DNA from: Tissierella praeacuta DSM 18095
GTDB taxonomy: Bacteria; Bacillota; Clostridia; Tissierellales; Tissierellaceae
Length of the DNA stretch: 64,000 nucleotides
Assembly: GCF_900128955.1 (NCBI RefSeq)
Contig: NZ_FQTY01000006.1
Coordinates: forward strand, 1 to 64,000
Direction: 5' to 3'
The position numbers and the translations under genes are program-made. The notes below the pieces were generated by a model that did not search any database, had not been told where the DNA came from, and was given only the letters and a program-made list of their open reading frames with translations. Shown here piece by piece: positions 18,478 through 27,631 of the stretch (the stretch's first letter is position 1; every line of letters begins with the position of its first letter).

Positions 18478-19034
18478 GGAGGAAAGAATATTTAGATAGA
18501 TTAAAAACATATTTACAAGGCTTGCCCATTGATGAAATTCAAGATATTTTAACAGACTATGAAGAGCATTTTGATATAGGAATTTCTAAGGGTAAATCAG
18601 AAGAAGAAATATCTAGAGAATTAGGAGACCCTAAAGAAATAGCAAATAATTATAGAACAACATATAGACCGAACTATAATAAAAACAATTATAGTTCCAA
18701 TGATAATACAAGAAGATTGTTGATTACCTTATTATTAATAGGATTTAATCTAATGGTAATATTAGCTCCTTTTATGACATTATTAGCCTTGTTAATTGGC
18801 TCATATGGTATTTCCTTTAGTTTGATATTAGGTGGTATAGCAATACTATTTGGATTCCCAGTTAGTCTTTTCAAATCAATGACATCAGCCCATATACTTA
18901 CTTCTATATCATTTAGTATAGGTTTTATTGCATTAGGTGCATTAGGAATAATACTGTCAATATATTTAACAAAAGAATTTTATAAACTAGTGGTTAAATA
19001 CATTCAATGGAATGTAGAAGTAATTAATAAATAG
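18474..19034 (+). CDS. DUF1700 (HAAS domain) membrane protein
   Basis: 186-aa protein. The N-terminal ~65 residues are a soluble HAAS domain ([20 protein letters not shown], then [12 protein letters not shown]). Three to four hydrophobic segments follow between about residues 80 and 175. HAAS domains are often coupled to PadR regulators and probably sense or relay a membrane signal; the mechanism is not known. The start overlaps padR (ATGA). Confidence 0.88.
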   Translation: MRRKEYLDRLKTYLQGLPIDEIQDILTDYEEHFDIGISKGKSEEEISRELGDPKEIANNYRTTYRPNYNKNNYSSNDNTRRLLITLLLIGFNLMVILAPFMTLLALLIGSYGISFSLILGGIAILFGFPVSLFKSMTSAHILTSISFSIGFIALGALGIILSIYLTKEFYKLVVKYIQWNVEVINK

Positions 19035-19046
19035 GAGAGTTGAAAA

Positions 19047-20117
19047 ATGAATATAAGAAAATTTGTTCCAATTTTATTAGCTGTTGCTCTAATTGCTTTT
19101 GGAGTAGGTTTTTTATCCCTAAGATATAATGATAATTATAAATTTACAAATTCTAAATCTGGCAATTTATTAAATATTAAATCTAAGGATGAAATAGTAA
19201 AAATAGGTACAGATGGAATAGAAGTTAGAGACAAAGATGACCATGTATCTATAGGGTGGAATGGAATCAAAATTAGTGATGGTGATGAGGAAATAAGAAT
19301 TGGATGGAATGGCATAAAAATAAATGATAAAGATAAAGTTAGTTATAGAATTGGTAATGACTGGAACTGGTTTGACATAAATCCTAAAAATGTAAAATGG
19401 GAAACTATTAATGAAGAAAAATTTGCTGAAATAAAGAATATAGATACTATAAATATTTCTTCTCCCTTTATTGACATCAAAGTAATTCCAGAAGATAGAG
19501 ATAATGTTCAGATTAATTATTATGGAAAAATGAAAACCAATGTTGTTCCCATTTTAGAAGTTGAAAACATATCTAATAAATTAAATATTAAACTTGAAAT
19601 AAGCTCCAATAATTATTCAGTAGTAGAATCTGATGTTATTTTAAAAGTATTCGTGCCTAAATCATTTAAAGGTGATTTTAATACCAACACTTCTTCTGGT
19701 GATATTTATATAAAAAATTTAGTTGGAAATAATATAAATATTTCTTCCAGCTCTGGTGATTTAGAATTAGAAAACTTAGAAGGAAAATCCTTAAATTTAT
19801 CTACTTCTTCTGGTGATATGAAACTAGATGGTCTTATAGGTGAAATCATTATAGCTTCCAGTTCTGGAGATATCTCTTTAAACAGTAAGAAATTAAGTGA
19901 AGATATGAAAATATCTACTAGCTCTGGTGACATCTCTATTAAACTTAGTGATGATGCCAGTTATAATATAAAAGGTTCAACTTCCTCCGGTGATTTTAAT
20001 TCATCTATAGATATGAATATAAAAGAAAATGAAAAAGGTAGATTTATAGCTACAATAGGTTCAGGAGAAAAGTCCATTAATATTAGTACTTCATCTGGAG
20101 ATATTGAATTTAAATAA
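19047..20117 (+). CDS. DUF4097 beta-strand repeat protein, membrane-anchored
   Basis: 356-aa protein with one N-terminal membrane segment (about residues 5-25) and an exported beta-rich body. After two GWNGIKI repeats near residues 70-95, the C-terminal half contains seven S/T-S-S-G-D repeats, about one per 20-30 residues, as in DUF4097 (LiaG/LiaX-like) proteins. These are thought to sit at the envelope and bind or sense stress. It is the last gene of the PadR operon, 12 bases after DUF1700. Confidence 0.87.
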   Translation: MNIRKFVPILLAVALIAFGVGFLSLRYNDNYKFTNSKSGNLLNIKSKDEIVKIGTDGIEVRDKDDHVSIGWNGIKISDGDEEIRIGWNGIKINDKDKVSYRIGNDWNWFDINPKNVKWETINEEKFAEIKNIDTINISSPFIDIKVIPEDRDNVQINYYGKMKTNVVPILEVENISNKLNIKLEISSNNYSVVESDVILKVFVPKSFKGDFNTNTSSGDIYIKNLVGNNINISSSSGDLELENLEGKSLNLSTSSGDMKLDGLIGEIIIASSSGDISLNSKKLSEDMKISTSSGDISIKLSDDASYNIKGSTSSGDFNSSIDMNIKENEKGRFIATIGSGEKSINISTSSGDIEFK

Positions 20118-20137
20118 AATAGTAATTTCATATAAAT

Positions 20138-20173
20138 AAAACTAAAAACCCACTTTCATGGGTTTTTAGTTTT
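20138..20173. terminator. Bidirectional terminator between DUF4097 and ABC-F genes
   Basis: AAAACTAAAAACCCA, 6-nt loop, TGGGTTTTTAGTTTT. T-runs are present in both directions, suiting the convergent genes. Confidence 0.88.
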
Positions 20174-20175
20174 AT

Positions 20176-21813
20176 CTACCTTATTTCCTTTAATTGTCTT
20201 AATTCTTTTGATAACCTTTGATACTCTAAATCAAGCTTATCCTTTTCTTCATCATTTACAGAAATGGAAAGCAGCCCTATTACTTCGCTTAATCTATTTT
20301 CTAATATAGACCTCCTATAAAATAAATCTTGATTATTACAATCCTTCATCATATTCTTTTCATTATATTCATTAAAATTCCCCTGAAATGTATTGATTTT
20401 ATTATTTTCAATAGTGATTATAGTATTTGCTACTCTCTCAATAAATCTTCTATCATGAGATACAAATAATAATGTGCCATCATAATTTATCAAAGCTTCT
20501 TCTACGGCTTCAATTGAATATATATCCAAGTAGTTAGTTGGTTCATCTAATATTAACACATTGAAACCACCTAACAGTATTTTTGCCAAAGATACCTTTA
20601 CTCTTTCTCCGCCACTTAGAATATTTACCCTTTTATATACATCATCCCTTCTAAAAAGAAATCTTGCTAAAATATCTCTTGCATCTTGCTCTAATTCATT
20701 TAATTCAAGAAGGTTTTCTATTATGGTTTTATCTTCATCTAAAATATTTAGATTTTGACTAAAATATCCTATATTGGCTTTCTTAGAAATATTGATATTA
20801 GGAACTTTTTCCATTATCATTTTTAATAATGTGGTCTTTCCGCTACCATTGCTGCCAATTAAAGCTACTTTAGATTTATTATATATTTGAAAATCAGAGT
20901 TTTTAAATAATATTTTCTTTCCAAAGGTTTTAGTAATTCCCTTGCCTTCAATAACTATCTTTGAAAAAATTTCGTCTCCTTTAAAGTCTACTTTTATCCT
21001 ATCTATTTCTCTTATCTTATCTTTTACTTCTAATTTATCAATTCTCTTAGCTATTGCTTTTACCTTATTGTCTAATTTTTTCTTAGCATTTTGCCCACCC
21101 ATCTTGTGAAGCCTTGCCTCGGAATTTCCCATTCTTTTAGGAGTTCCTTTTATTTTATCTGATTTTTTTCTTGTATCAACTAATACTTTTTCCAATCTTT
21201 TTTTCTCTCTAATATATTTTTCATATTCTCCTTCTTGAGTCTTCTTTTCTAACTCCCTTTGAGCTTTATAATCAGAATAATTCCCTTCATATATTCTGAT
21301 TTTCCCCTCTTCAATTTCTATTATCTTATTACACAACTTATCTAAGAAATCCCTATCATGAGAAGTAATAATTATACATCCATCAAAATTAGATAACTTT
21401 TCTATTAAAAAATTAATTCCTTCAAAATCAAGATTGGAAGTTGGTTCATCTGCAAGAAGAAATTTTCCATTATCAGTCAAGAATTTACCAATCTTTAGTC
21501 TGGTCAATTCTCCACCGCTCATAAACTCATTATTCTTATTTTTCAGTCCAAGTTTACTTATATACTCACTATCTATTTCCTTATTCCCTATATCTCCCAG
21601 CTGTTTAATATAAAAGGGCTCTATAGATGTTTTTATTATTCCTTCATCTAGATTAATTTCCTTTGCAATTAAATTAAGTAATGTAGTTTTTCCACACCCA
21701 TTTAATCCAACTAATCCTATTTTATCACCTGAATATACTTTTAAGTCCTCTATATCTAATATAAGTCTATTTTCATAATACTTCTTCAAATTCTTTATAT
21801 CTAAAATCAACAT
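20176..21813 (-). CDS. ABC-F type ribosomal protection protein
   Basis: 545-aa cytosolic twin-ATPase without membrane segments. NBD1 has Walker A GLNGCGKTT near residue 36 and MSGGELTRLKIG. NBD2 has GSNGSGKTT near 318 and LSGGERVKVSLAK. The inter-domain linker contains TPKRMGNSEARLHKMGGQNA, resembling the antibiotic-resistance subfamilies (Vga/VmlR/clostridial CplR) that displace lincosamides, pleuromutilins or streptogramins A. A drug-responsive leader upstream supports this. Housekeeping ABC-F factors lack such leaders. The spectrum is inferred. Confidence 0.86.
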   Translation of the reverse strand: MLILDIKNLKKYYENRLILDIEDLKVYSGDKIGLVGLNGCGKTTLLNLIAKEINLDEGIIKTSIEPFYIKQLGDIGNKEIDSEYISKLGLKNKNNEFMSGGELTRLKIGKFLTDNGKFLLADEPTSNLDFEGINFLIEKLSNFDGCIIITSHDRDFLDKLCNKIIEIEEGKIRIYEGNYSDYKAQRELEKKTQEGEYEKYIREKKRLEKVLVDTRKKSDKIKGTPKRMGNSEARLHKMGGQNAKKKLDNKVKAIAKRIDKLEVKDKIREIDRIKVDFKGDEIFSKIVIEGKGITKTFGKKILFKNSDFQIYNKSKVALIGSNGSGKTTLLKMIMEKVPNINISKKANIGYFSQNLNILDEDKTIIENLLELNELEQDARDILARFLFRRDDVYKRVNILSGGERVKVSLAKILLGGFNVLILDEPTNYLDIYSIEAVEEALINYDGTLLFVSHDRRFIERVANTIITIENNKINTFQGNFNEYNEKNMMKDCNNQDLFYRRSILENRLSEVIGLLSISVNDEEKDKLDLEYQRLSKELRQLKEIR

Positions 21814-22022
21814 AAAAAAATCCCTCCTATAAGTTCTGAAGGGATTAATATCCTTTATTATTGCAAAAATAAATAAACCAACTAAAATATAGTCAATTCA
21901 AATAAATAACAAATAATTAATAATCCACTTCAGAACATTTTACAACAAAAATAAACCTAACTAATAGGTGTTATTTTCCTAAGTTCAAATTGTTCTTTTA
22001 ATTAAGCGGATTATATTCTCAT
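21814..22022 (-). promoter_or_regulatory. Attenuator leader of the ABC-F gene (four alternating RNA segments)
   Basis: Four segments on the minus strand. Segment 1 is ATAATCCGCTT (22004-22014). Segment 2 is GTTCTGAAGTGGATTAT (21920-21936). Segment 3 is TTAATCCCTTCAGAAC (21833-21848). Segment 4 is GGAGGGATT (21819-21827), which is the ribosome-binding site. Segments 1:2 pair over 11 bp with one G-U, 2:3 over 15 bp with a bulged base, and 3:4 over 9 bp followed by U5. So 3:4 hides the SD and can also act as a terminator, and 2:3 is the antidote. Segment 1 starts within the short upstream reading frame, so a stalled ribosome would free segment 2. The pairings are seen directly; the regulatory model follows known erm/ABC-F leaders. 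Confidence 0.8.
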
Positions 22023-22037
22023 TTCTGCAATTTCCAT
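22011..22037 (-). CDS. Putative 8-codon leader peptide for attenuation
   Basis: ATG at 22037 gives M-E-I-A-E-M-R-I-stop; a second ATG at 22022 gives M-R-I-stop and has the AGGATGG stretch upstream. The end of the frame overlaps segment 1 of the attenuator. M-R-L type leaders are known to stall on macrolides; the similarity of M-R-I is suggestive only. Which start is used is uncertain. Confidence 0.5.
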   Translation of the reverse strand: MEIAEMRI

Positions 22038-22063
22038 CCTTTTATATTATTTTAATCATCTAA

Positions 22064-22092
22064 ATATTATCATAATTTAACTGCCTTTTCAA
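22064..22092 (-). promoter_or_regulatory. Promoter of the ABC-F leader
   Basis: TTGAAA (22087-22092), 17-bp spacer, TAATAT (22064-22069) on the minus strand. The transcript would start near 22057, just upstream of the leader peptide. Confidence 0.7.
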
Positions 22093-22262
22093 GGAAAACT
22101 ATTAAATTAACTTTTATCTTATAAAATCTCTTGAATAATTAATTTAATTGATCCCTTGAATCAAAACTTGAAATCTTATTTATAAGAAATAAATTTAATA
22201 CTCAAACATTATTTTATGTTAATAAAAAGGAATTATATAAAATTTAAAAATAAACATCTATA

Positions 22263-23087
22263 TTATTTGTTTAAAAACCATTCTATTAACTCTGTACTAA
22301 TACTAATAGATTTTTTATACTTTCCTGGTATTTCTTCTTTTGTGAACCATTGTGCATCTACTATTTCATCATTATCTACTTTTATTTCACCTTCAAGGTA
22401 CTCTGCAGTAAATCCTATCATCATTGAATTTGGAAATGGCCATGGTTGTGAACCAAAATATTTTATATTATGTACTTTTATTCCTGTTTCCTCAAATACT
22501 TCTCTCCTTACACAGTCCTCGAAAGTTTCTCCCATCTCTACAAATCCTGCAATTACACTATACATACCCTCTTGAAACATTTTATTATGTGCTAATAACA
22601 ACTTATCTTCCTTTGTAATTGCTACTATTATTGCAGGAGCAGTTTTTGGCCATACCATATTATCACAACTTGAACAAATCATAGCCCTATCATTTCCACT
22701 AATCTTTACAATCATTTGCGAACCACAAATTCCACATTTTTGATTGTTTCTTATATAATCCAACAGAAGTAACGCCTTTGCTGATACTAAAAAATCATCA
22801 TGACTTATATTTTTTGAATATGTCCTTAAATCTATAAAATCATAATTCTCTCCCAAGCTTTCTTTAATTTCACCACAGTAACAGTTTATTCCCTTATAGG
22901 CACCTAAACATTGTAGGTGATTTATCTGTGGTTTAAATAATTCTAAATCTTTCTTATTAGGTATGATATACTCCGTGTCATTTAATTTTACCATGAGTTT
23001 ACTTCCATTAAATAAATACATATAATCTTTATCATATGTATCATATAATGGTTCTTTAGAGGGTTCAAATTTTATATATCTATCCAT
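22263..23087 (-). CDS. nudC: NADH pyrophosphatase / RNA deNADding hydrolase
   Basis: 274 aa. A zinc ribbon CGICGSQM...CSSC lies in the middle, and the Nudix box GFVEMGETFEDCVRREVFEETG begins near residue 172. It is followed by the NudC-specific SQPWPFPNSMM segment. The enzyme hydrolyses NADH to NMNH and AMP and removes NAD caps from RNA. Length and domain order match NudC. It is 13 bases downstream of tdk, so the two form an operon. Confidence 0.94.
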   Translation of the reverse strand: MDRYIKFEPSKEPLYDTYDKDYMYLFNGSKLMVKLNDTEYIIPNKKDLELFKPQINHLQCLGAYKGINCYCGEIKESLGENYDFIDLRTYSKNISHDDFLVSAKALLLLDYIRNNQKCGICGSQMIVKISGNDRAMICSSCDNMVWPKTAPAIIVAITKEDKLLLAHNKMFQEGMYSVIAGFVEMGETFEDCVRREVFEETGIKVHNIKYFGSQPWPFPNSMMIGFTAEYLEGEIKVDNDEIVDAQWFTKEEIPGKYKKSISISTELIEWFLNK

Positions 23088-23100
23088 AATCCTATCCTTT

Positions 23101-23667
23101 CTATTTAATTTCTTCTAAAAAACATTTTCTGCAAAGTGGTTCATATTCATCTGTTGCCCCTATAACTATTCTCTCTTGAGCCTTAGTTTTTCTATGACTA
23201 ATCCAAGCATCCGTTCCACATTTAGCACATACTGCATGATGTTTATATAAATAATCTGCAATTGGCATTAATTCCTTTACAATTTCAAAGGCTTGTCCAG
23301 TAAAGTCCATATCAAGTCCTGCCAATACAACAGTTATTCCCTTTTCTAAAAACTTATTTATAGCTCCTACTATATCTTGTATGTTTCCACCTAAAAACTG
23401 TACCTCATCTATAGCTATTACATCTGGATTGTATCCTTTACAATATTCACATATTTCAATTATATTATTCACCATTACTGCATTTAATGTGGTGTTGTCA
23501 TGGGTTCTTATTTCCGATTTTGGATATCTAGTATCTACTGACGGCTTAAATGCAACTGTTTTATATCCTGCTATATTAAATCTCTTTACATCTTTTTCTA
23601 AGCTAGAAGTTTTTCCAGAAAACATAGAGCCAGTATGTATAATTAATTTACCTTTATACTGATGCAA
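23101..23667 (-). CDS. tdk: Thymidine kinase
   Basis: 188-aa type II thymidine kinase. It has P-loop HTGSMFSGKTSSL near residue 11, AIDEVQFLGG near 87 and a zinc site with CAKCG and CRKCF at the C-terminus. It phosphorylates salvaged thymidine. A TTG start after AGGAGGAG gives the normal N-terminus. It is divergent from the ABC importer genes. Confidence 0.95.
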   Translation of the reverse strand: MHQYKGKLIIHTGSMFSGKTSSLEKDVKRFNIAGYKTVAFKPSVDTRYPKSEIRTHDNTTLNAVMVNNIIEICEYCKGYNPDVIAIDEVQFLGGNIQDIVGAINKFLEKGITVVLAGLDMDFTGQAFEIVKELMPIADYLYKHHAVCAKCGTDAWISHRKTKAQERIVIGATDEYEPLCRKCFLEEIK

Positions 23668-23810
23668 AATAACTCCTCCTTTAAACTATTACTGAAATAT
23701 TATACCATCTTTTAGTCCTTTCCACAAAATTAATATTTTTTTGTAATCTCACATATTTCTTTCATTTGGAATACAATAAAGTACTATATATTAATTTTGG
23801 GAGGGATACT

Positions 23811-24590
23811 ATGGATGAAAACATTGTAGTTGAGATTAATAATATCGGAATGACTTATCATACATTAGAAGGAGAAACTGAAGCTATTAAAGATATAAAT
23901 TTAAATATATTAGAAGGAGAAATTGTTGGAATAGTTGGCCCAAGTGGATGTGGAAAATCTACTTTACTCTCAATAATAGCAGGTCTTATTGAACCTACTA
24001 ATGGAAATGTCCTAATTAATGGGGAAAAAGTAAATAAATCTAATAGAAATATTGGATACATGTTTCAAAAAGACCAGCTTTTAGAATGGAGAACCATACT
24101 AAAAAATGTAGTACTTGGATTGGAAATTCAAGGAAAATTAAATCATAATAGCTATGATTTAGCAGAAAAAATGCTAAAAAGTTATGGCTTAGGTGAATTT
24201 TTAAACAGTTATCCAAGCCAATTATCAGGAGGAATGAGACAGAGAGTAGCCCTTATTAGAACCCTTTTATTAGAGCCTGATTTACTTCTCTTAGATGAAC
24301 CTTTCTCTGCTTTAGATTATCAGACAAGACTTGCAATAGCTGACGAAATTGGGATTATATTAAAAAAAGAAAAAAAGACTGGATTGTTAGTAACTCACGA
24401 TATAGCTGAAGCTATTAGTTTATCAGATAGAATAGTTGTTTTATCAAATAGACCTTCTACTATAAAGGAAGTAATCAATATAAATTTAACTTGTCCAGAA
24501 GGATGTCGAACACCACTTAAATGTCGGGAAGCTCCTGAGTTCCGATACTATTTCAATAAAATATGGAAGGAGTTAGATGTCCATGTCTAA
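23811..24590 (+). CDS. ABC transporter ATP-binding protein, nitrate/sulfonate/taurine (SsuB/TauB) type
   Basis: 259-aa ATPase. It has Walker A GPSGCGKST near residue 47, Q-loop FQKDQLLEW, signature LSGGMRQRVALIRTL and Walker B LLLLDEPFSALD. The C-terminus has an unusual cysteine pattern, CPEGCRTPLKC. The ATG at 23811 follows GGGAGGG. The family energises uptake of sulfonates, nitrate, pyrimidine precursors or similar small anions. The permease overlaps its end, but no binding-protein gene is adjacent, so the substrate is open. Confidence 0.87.
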   Translation: MDENIVVEINNIGMTYHTLEGETEAIKDINLNILEGEIVGIVGPSGCGKSTLLSIIAGLIEPTNGNVLINGEKVNKSNRNIGYMFQKDQLLEWRTILKNVVLGLEIQGKLNHNSYDLAEKMLKSYGLGEFLNSYPSQLSGGMRQRVALIRTLLLEPDLLLLDEPFSALDYQTRLAIADEIGIILKKEKKTGLLVTHDIAEAISLSDRIVVLSNRPSTIKEVININLTCPEGCRTPLKCREAPEFRYYFNKIWKELDVHV

Positions 24591-25380
24591 AAACATTTCT
24601 AAAGAACATGAAAATTATCTAATTAATATAAAAAGGAAAAAAAGAAATATATTTATAACTCAAATAGGCATTTTAATTTTTGGTCTTTGTCTTTGGGAAA
24701 TAGCTGCCCATTTTAAATGGATAGATACTTTTCTAACTAGCTATCCATCACAAATATGGAGGTTATTTTTAATTTATGCGAAACAAGGAAATCTTTTTCA
24801 TCATGTTGGAATTTCAGTATTCGAAACTATAATGGGATTTCTAGGCGGTACATTGTTGGGAATAATCGTTGCAATTGGACTTTGGTGGTCAGATTTCTGG
24901 GCAAAAGTGCTGGATCCATATTTAGTCATGCTAAATAGTCTACCCAAAACAGCCTTAGCACCTATTATTATTATTTGGGTTGGAGCAGGTTATTCTGGAA
25001 TAATTGTCACTGCTATTACCATTTCAATAGTAGTGACTATAATGAATATGTTTGCAAGTTTTATGGCCGTTGATGAAGATAAAATTAGATTACTAACTAC
25101 CTTTGGTGCTACTAAATTACAAATCTTTCAGAAAGTAGTTCTCCCCTCTTCCATTCCAACTCTAATGAGTACTTTGAAAATTAATATTGGTTTATCTTGG
25201 GTTGGAGTAATTGTAGGAGAATTTTTAGTATCAAAGGCAGGTATTGGATATTTAATAGTCTATGGTGGTCAAGTATTTAAGCTGGATATTGTAATGATGA
25301 GTGTATTTCTATTGGCCATTATATCGGCTTTGATGTATAAGATAATTGCTATTTTAGAAGATAAATTTAAAAGATGGTAG
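24577..25380 (+). CDS. ABC transporter permease, SsuC/TauC type
   Basis: 267-aa inner-membrane permease with about six hydrophobic segments. The EAA loop is LTTFGATKLQIFQKVVLPSS near residue 170, followed by INIGLSWVGVIVGEFL. It overlaps the ATPase gene by 14 bases, showing coupling. An alternative ATG two codons on is also possible. Together they form the membrane part of an importer whose solute-binding protein must be encoded elsewhere. Confidence 0.87.
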   Translation: MSMSKNISKEHENYLINIKRKKRNIFITQIGILIFGLCLWEIAAHFKWIDTFLTSYPSQIWRLFLIYAKQGNLFHHVGISVFETIMGFLGGTLLGIIVAIGLWWSDFWAKVLDPYLVMLNSLPKTALAPIIIIWVGAGYSGIIVTAITISIVVTIMNMFASFMAVDEDKIRLLTTFGATKLQIFQKVVLPSSIPTLMSTLKINIGLSWVGVIVGEFLVSKAGIGYLIVYGGQVFKLDIVMMSVFLLAIISALMYKIIAILEDKFKRW

Positions 25381-25418
25381 TTCAATATAATCTAATTATA
25401 AATTACCAATTATAAATT

Positions 25419-25468
25419 AAAACAACTTCTTTTTTAAGTAATTACACTATAAAAAAGAAGTTGTTTTT
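25419..25468. terminator. Bidirectional terminator between importer and cyclophilin genes
   Basis: AACAACTTCTTTTTTA and TAAAAAAGAAGTTGTT form a 16-bp stem with T-rich flanks on both strands, between convergent genes. Confidence 0.85.
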
Positions 25469-25479
25469 TGTTATCATCA

Positions 25480-26217
25480 TTATTTATATTCTATTTTTCT
25501 TATCTCTACTTTTTCCATAACAACTGGGTTAACTGGTTTATCATTTGCCCCAACTTCTAAATTAGCAATTTTATCTACTACATCCATTCCTTGAAACACT
25601 TGCCCAAATACTGTATGCCTATAATCTAGCCATGGAGTTCCACCTAGTTCAGCATAAGCATTTATAACATCTTCTGAAAATCCTGCTTCATCTCCTGCTT
25701 GTTTCATCTGACTTAAAAAATCTTCTTCTACGAATGATCTTTGAACTATAAAAAATTGACTGCCATTAGTTCCTGGTCCTGCATTTGCCATAGATAAGGA
25801 ACCCCTTAAATTATGATAATCTTTATTAAATTCATCTTCAAAAGGTTTTTCCCAAATACTTTTTCCACCCATACCAGTGCCATCTGGGTCTCCACCTTGA
25901 ATCATAAAATCTTTTATCACCCTATGAAATGTAACACCATCATAATATCCATCTTTAGCATGAGTTTTAAAATTTTCTACTGCCTTTGGGGCTATATCTG
26001 GAAAAAGTCTTATCTTTATTTCTCCATGATTTGTAATAATAACAACAATTTCTTCTCCCTCTTGTGGTTGTTTTAATTGCTCCAATGCCATATCATTTCC
26101 TCCTTCATGTTTTTCAATTTTTTCTATTTTTATTGTTTCTTTCCTACATCCACTTATAAATAAAATTAAAGATATAGCTAATAACAGTATTAAATTCTTA
26201 GTAAATCTTTTATTCAT
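25480..26217 (-). CDS. Cyclophilin-type peptidyl-prolyl isomerase lipoprotein
   Basis: 245-aa protein. The lipoprotein signal peptide has the lipobox LFISGC (Cys near residue 24), followed by a charged linker and a cyclophilin domain with GVTFHRVIKDFMIQGGDP and SMANAGPGTNGSQFFI. It should assist folding of exported proteins outside the membrane. The ATG at 26217 (MNKRFTKN) follows AGGAGATG and begins the signal peptide; an upstream frame of 11 codons is not needed. Length fits Firmicute members. Confidence 0.92.
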   Translation of the reverse strand: MNKRFTKNLILLLAISLILFISGCRKETIKIEKIEKHEGGNDMALEQLKQPQEGEEIVVIITNHGEIKIRLFPDIAPKAVENFKTHAKDGYYDGVTFHRVIKDFMIQGGDPDGTGMGGKSIWEKPFEDEFNKDYHNLRGSLSMANAGPGTNGSQFFIVQRSFVEEDFLSQMKQAGDEAGFSEDVINAYAELGGTPWLDYRHTVFGQVFQGMDVVDKIANLEVGANDKPVNPVVMEKVEIRKIEYK

Positions 26218-26267
26218 TTTTTCATCTCCTAGTATTTCAATAACTCTCAACTATATATCACAAGTAA

Positions 26268-26963
26268 TTAAAAATCCATATAATTATTATTGGGAATAAT
26301 GTTTCCTTCAAAACTAACATTAATAATACCATGAATTTGATAAATTTCCTTATACAGGCTACTTATATTGACATTATTTGGTGCCTTAATTAAAAAACGA
26401 ATTTCCATAATGCCATTATCATCATGTTCACCACCATCAGTACCTAATATCTTTATATCTTTAATAGATATATAGTATTTCCCAAATAAAACTCCTATTT
26501 GACCAATAATCCCTGGTCTATTCGTAGCAACTATCTCAACTGCTTTATACTTCTTTGTCAATATCATCTTTTCAAATGGTCCTAAACTCATTAAAGTTGC
26601 AAGAACTATGGCAGTAGTAACTATAGCCCCTAGATAATATCCTGATCCCATTGCTAATCCAATACCAGCACAAACCCATAAGCTAGCAGCAGTAGTAAGT
26701 CCACTAATGTTATTTCCTGTTCTCATAATGGTTCCAGCACCAAGAAAACCTATTCCACTAACAACTTGTGCTGCTAATCTAGCAGGATCTGCCGATTGAA
26801 ACCCATCAATAGAAACAAGCATAACCAAAGTAGAACCTAATGTAACTAATATATGAGTTCTAAGTCCTGCTGGTCTATTATTGATTTCTCTTTCTGTTCC
26901 TATAAGACCTCCAACTATGGCAGATAAAGCTAGTCTTTTTATTATCTCAATCTTAGACAACAT
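26268..26963 (-). CDS. MgtC/SapB family membrane protein
   Basis: 231-aa protein. The N-terminal ~140 residues have four to five membrane segments with the MgtC signatures GGLIGTEREINNRPAGLRTH and GIGFLGAGTIMRTG. The C-terminal ~85 residues form an ACT-like soluble domain. Relatives are tied to magnesium limitation and virulence, but the activity is unsettled. The ATG at 26963 has GAGGGG 8 bases upstream. Confidence 0.9.
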   Translation of the reverse strand: MLSKIEIIKRLALSAIVGGLIGTEREINNRPAGLRTHILVTLGSTLVMLVSIDGFQSADPARLAAQVVSGIGFLGAGTIMRTGNNISGLTTAASLWVCAGIGLAMGSGYYLGAIVTTAIVLATLMSLGPFEKMILTKKYKAVEIVATNRPGIIGQIGVLFGKYYISIKDIKILGTDGGEHDDNGIMEIRFLIKAPNNVNISSLYKEIYQIHGIINVSFEGNIIPNNNYMDF

Positions 26964-27035
26964 AATAAAACCCCTCATAATAATCTAAACCACGTTGTAC
27001 CTATACCTTATTATATACATCTCTTTATTTTTTAT

Positions 27036-27545
27036 CTACCACTTATTATAATGAATTTTACTCTCATCATATCTTTCAGATATATTTCTTTCTTCGTCCT
27101 TATTTCCTACTACTACCATACCTATTGGTATAATATTATTAGGTAATTCTAAAACTTCCTTCATGGACTCTACTAAATTACCTGAATCATATAATCCACA
27201 CCACACTGCTCCTAATCCAACTCCATGAGCTGCTAAAAGGATGTTTTGTATAGCTGCTGAACAATCTTCTACTAAAAAACCTCTGTTTCCTTGCTTTTCT
27301 TCATCTCCACAAACAATTATTCCACATCCAGCATTAGGTAACATTTTTGCATACTTATGAAAATCTGATATCTTTTGAAGTAATTCTTTATCCTTAGCTA
27401 CTATAAAATGCCAAGGCTGAGTGTTGTGAGCAGAAGGTGCTTGAAATCCTGCCCTAAGTAAAATATTCAACTGTTCTTCTGTAATTACCTCTCCTGTAAA
27501 CTTCCTTATACTTCTTCTAGTCATAATAGCTTGTAAAACTTCCAT
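27036..27545 (-). CDS. Nitroreductase family protein (FMN-dependent)
   Basis: 169-aa short nitroreductase. It has IMTRRSIRKFTGE at the N-terminus (FMN-binding arginines), APSAHNTQPWHFIV near residue 36 and GLGAVWCGLYD near 111. Members reduce nitro-compounds, flavins or quinones with NAD(P)H; the substrate is unknown. It is divergent from the DUF1667 gene with about 85 bases between. Confidence 0.9.
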   Translation of the reverse strand: MEVLQAIMTRRSIRKFTGEVITEEQLNILLRAGFQAPSAHNTQPWHFIVAKDKELLQKISDFHKYAKMLPNAGCGIIVCGDEEKQGNRGFLVEDCSAAIQNILLAAHGVGLGAVWCGLYDSGNLVESMKEVLELPNNIIPIGMVVVGNKDEERNISERYDESKIHYNKW

Positions 27546-27631
27546 TAAATCATCTCCTCTTATTAAATATACAAAAACCTTCTCATAATATGTTATAATT
27601 ATTATGTTAATTTACTATGGAGGTTTTATTT

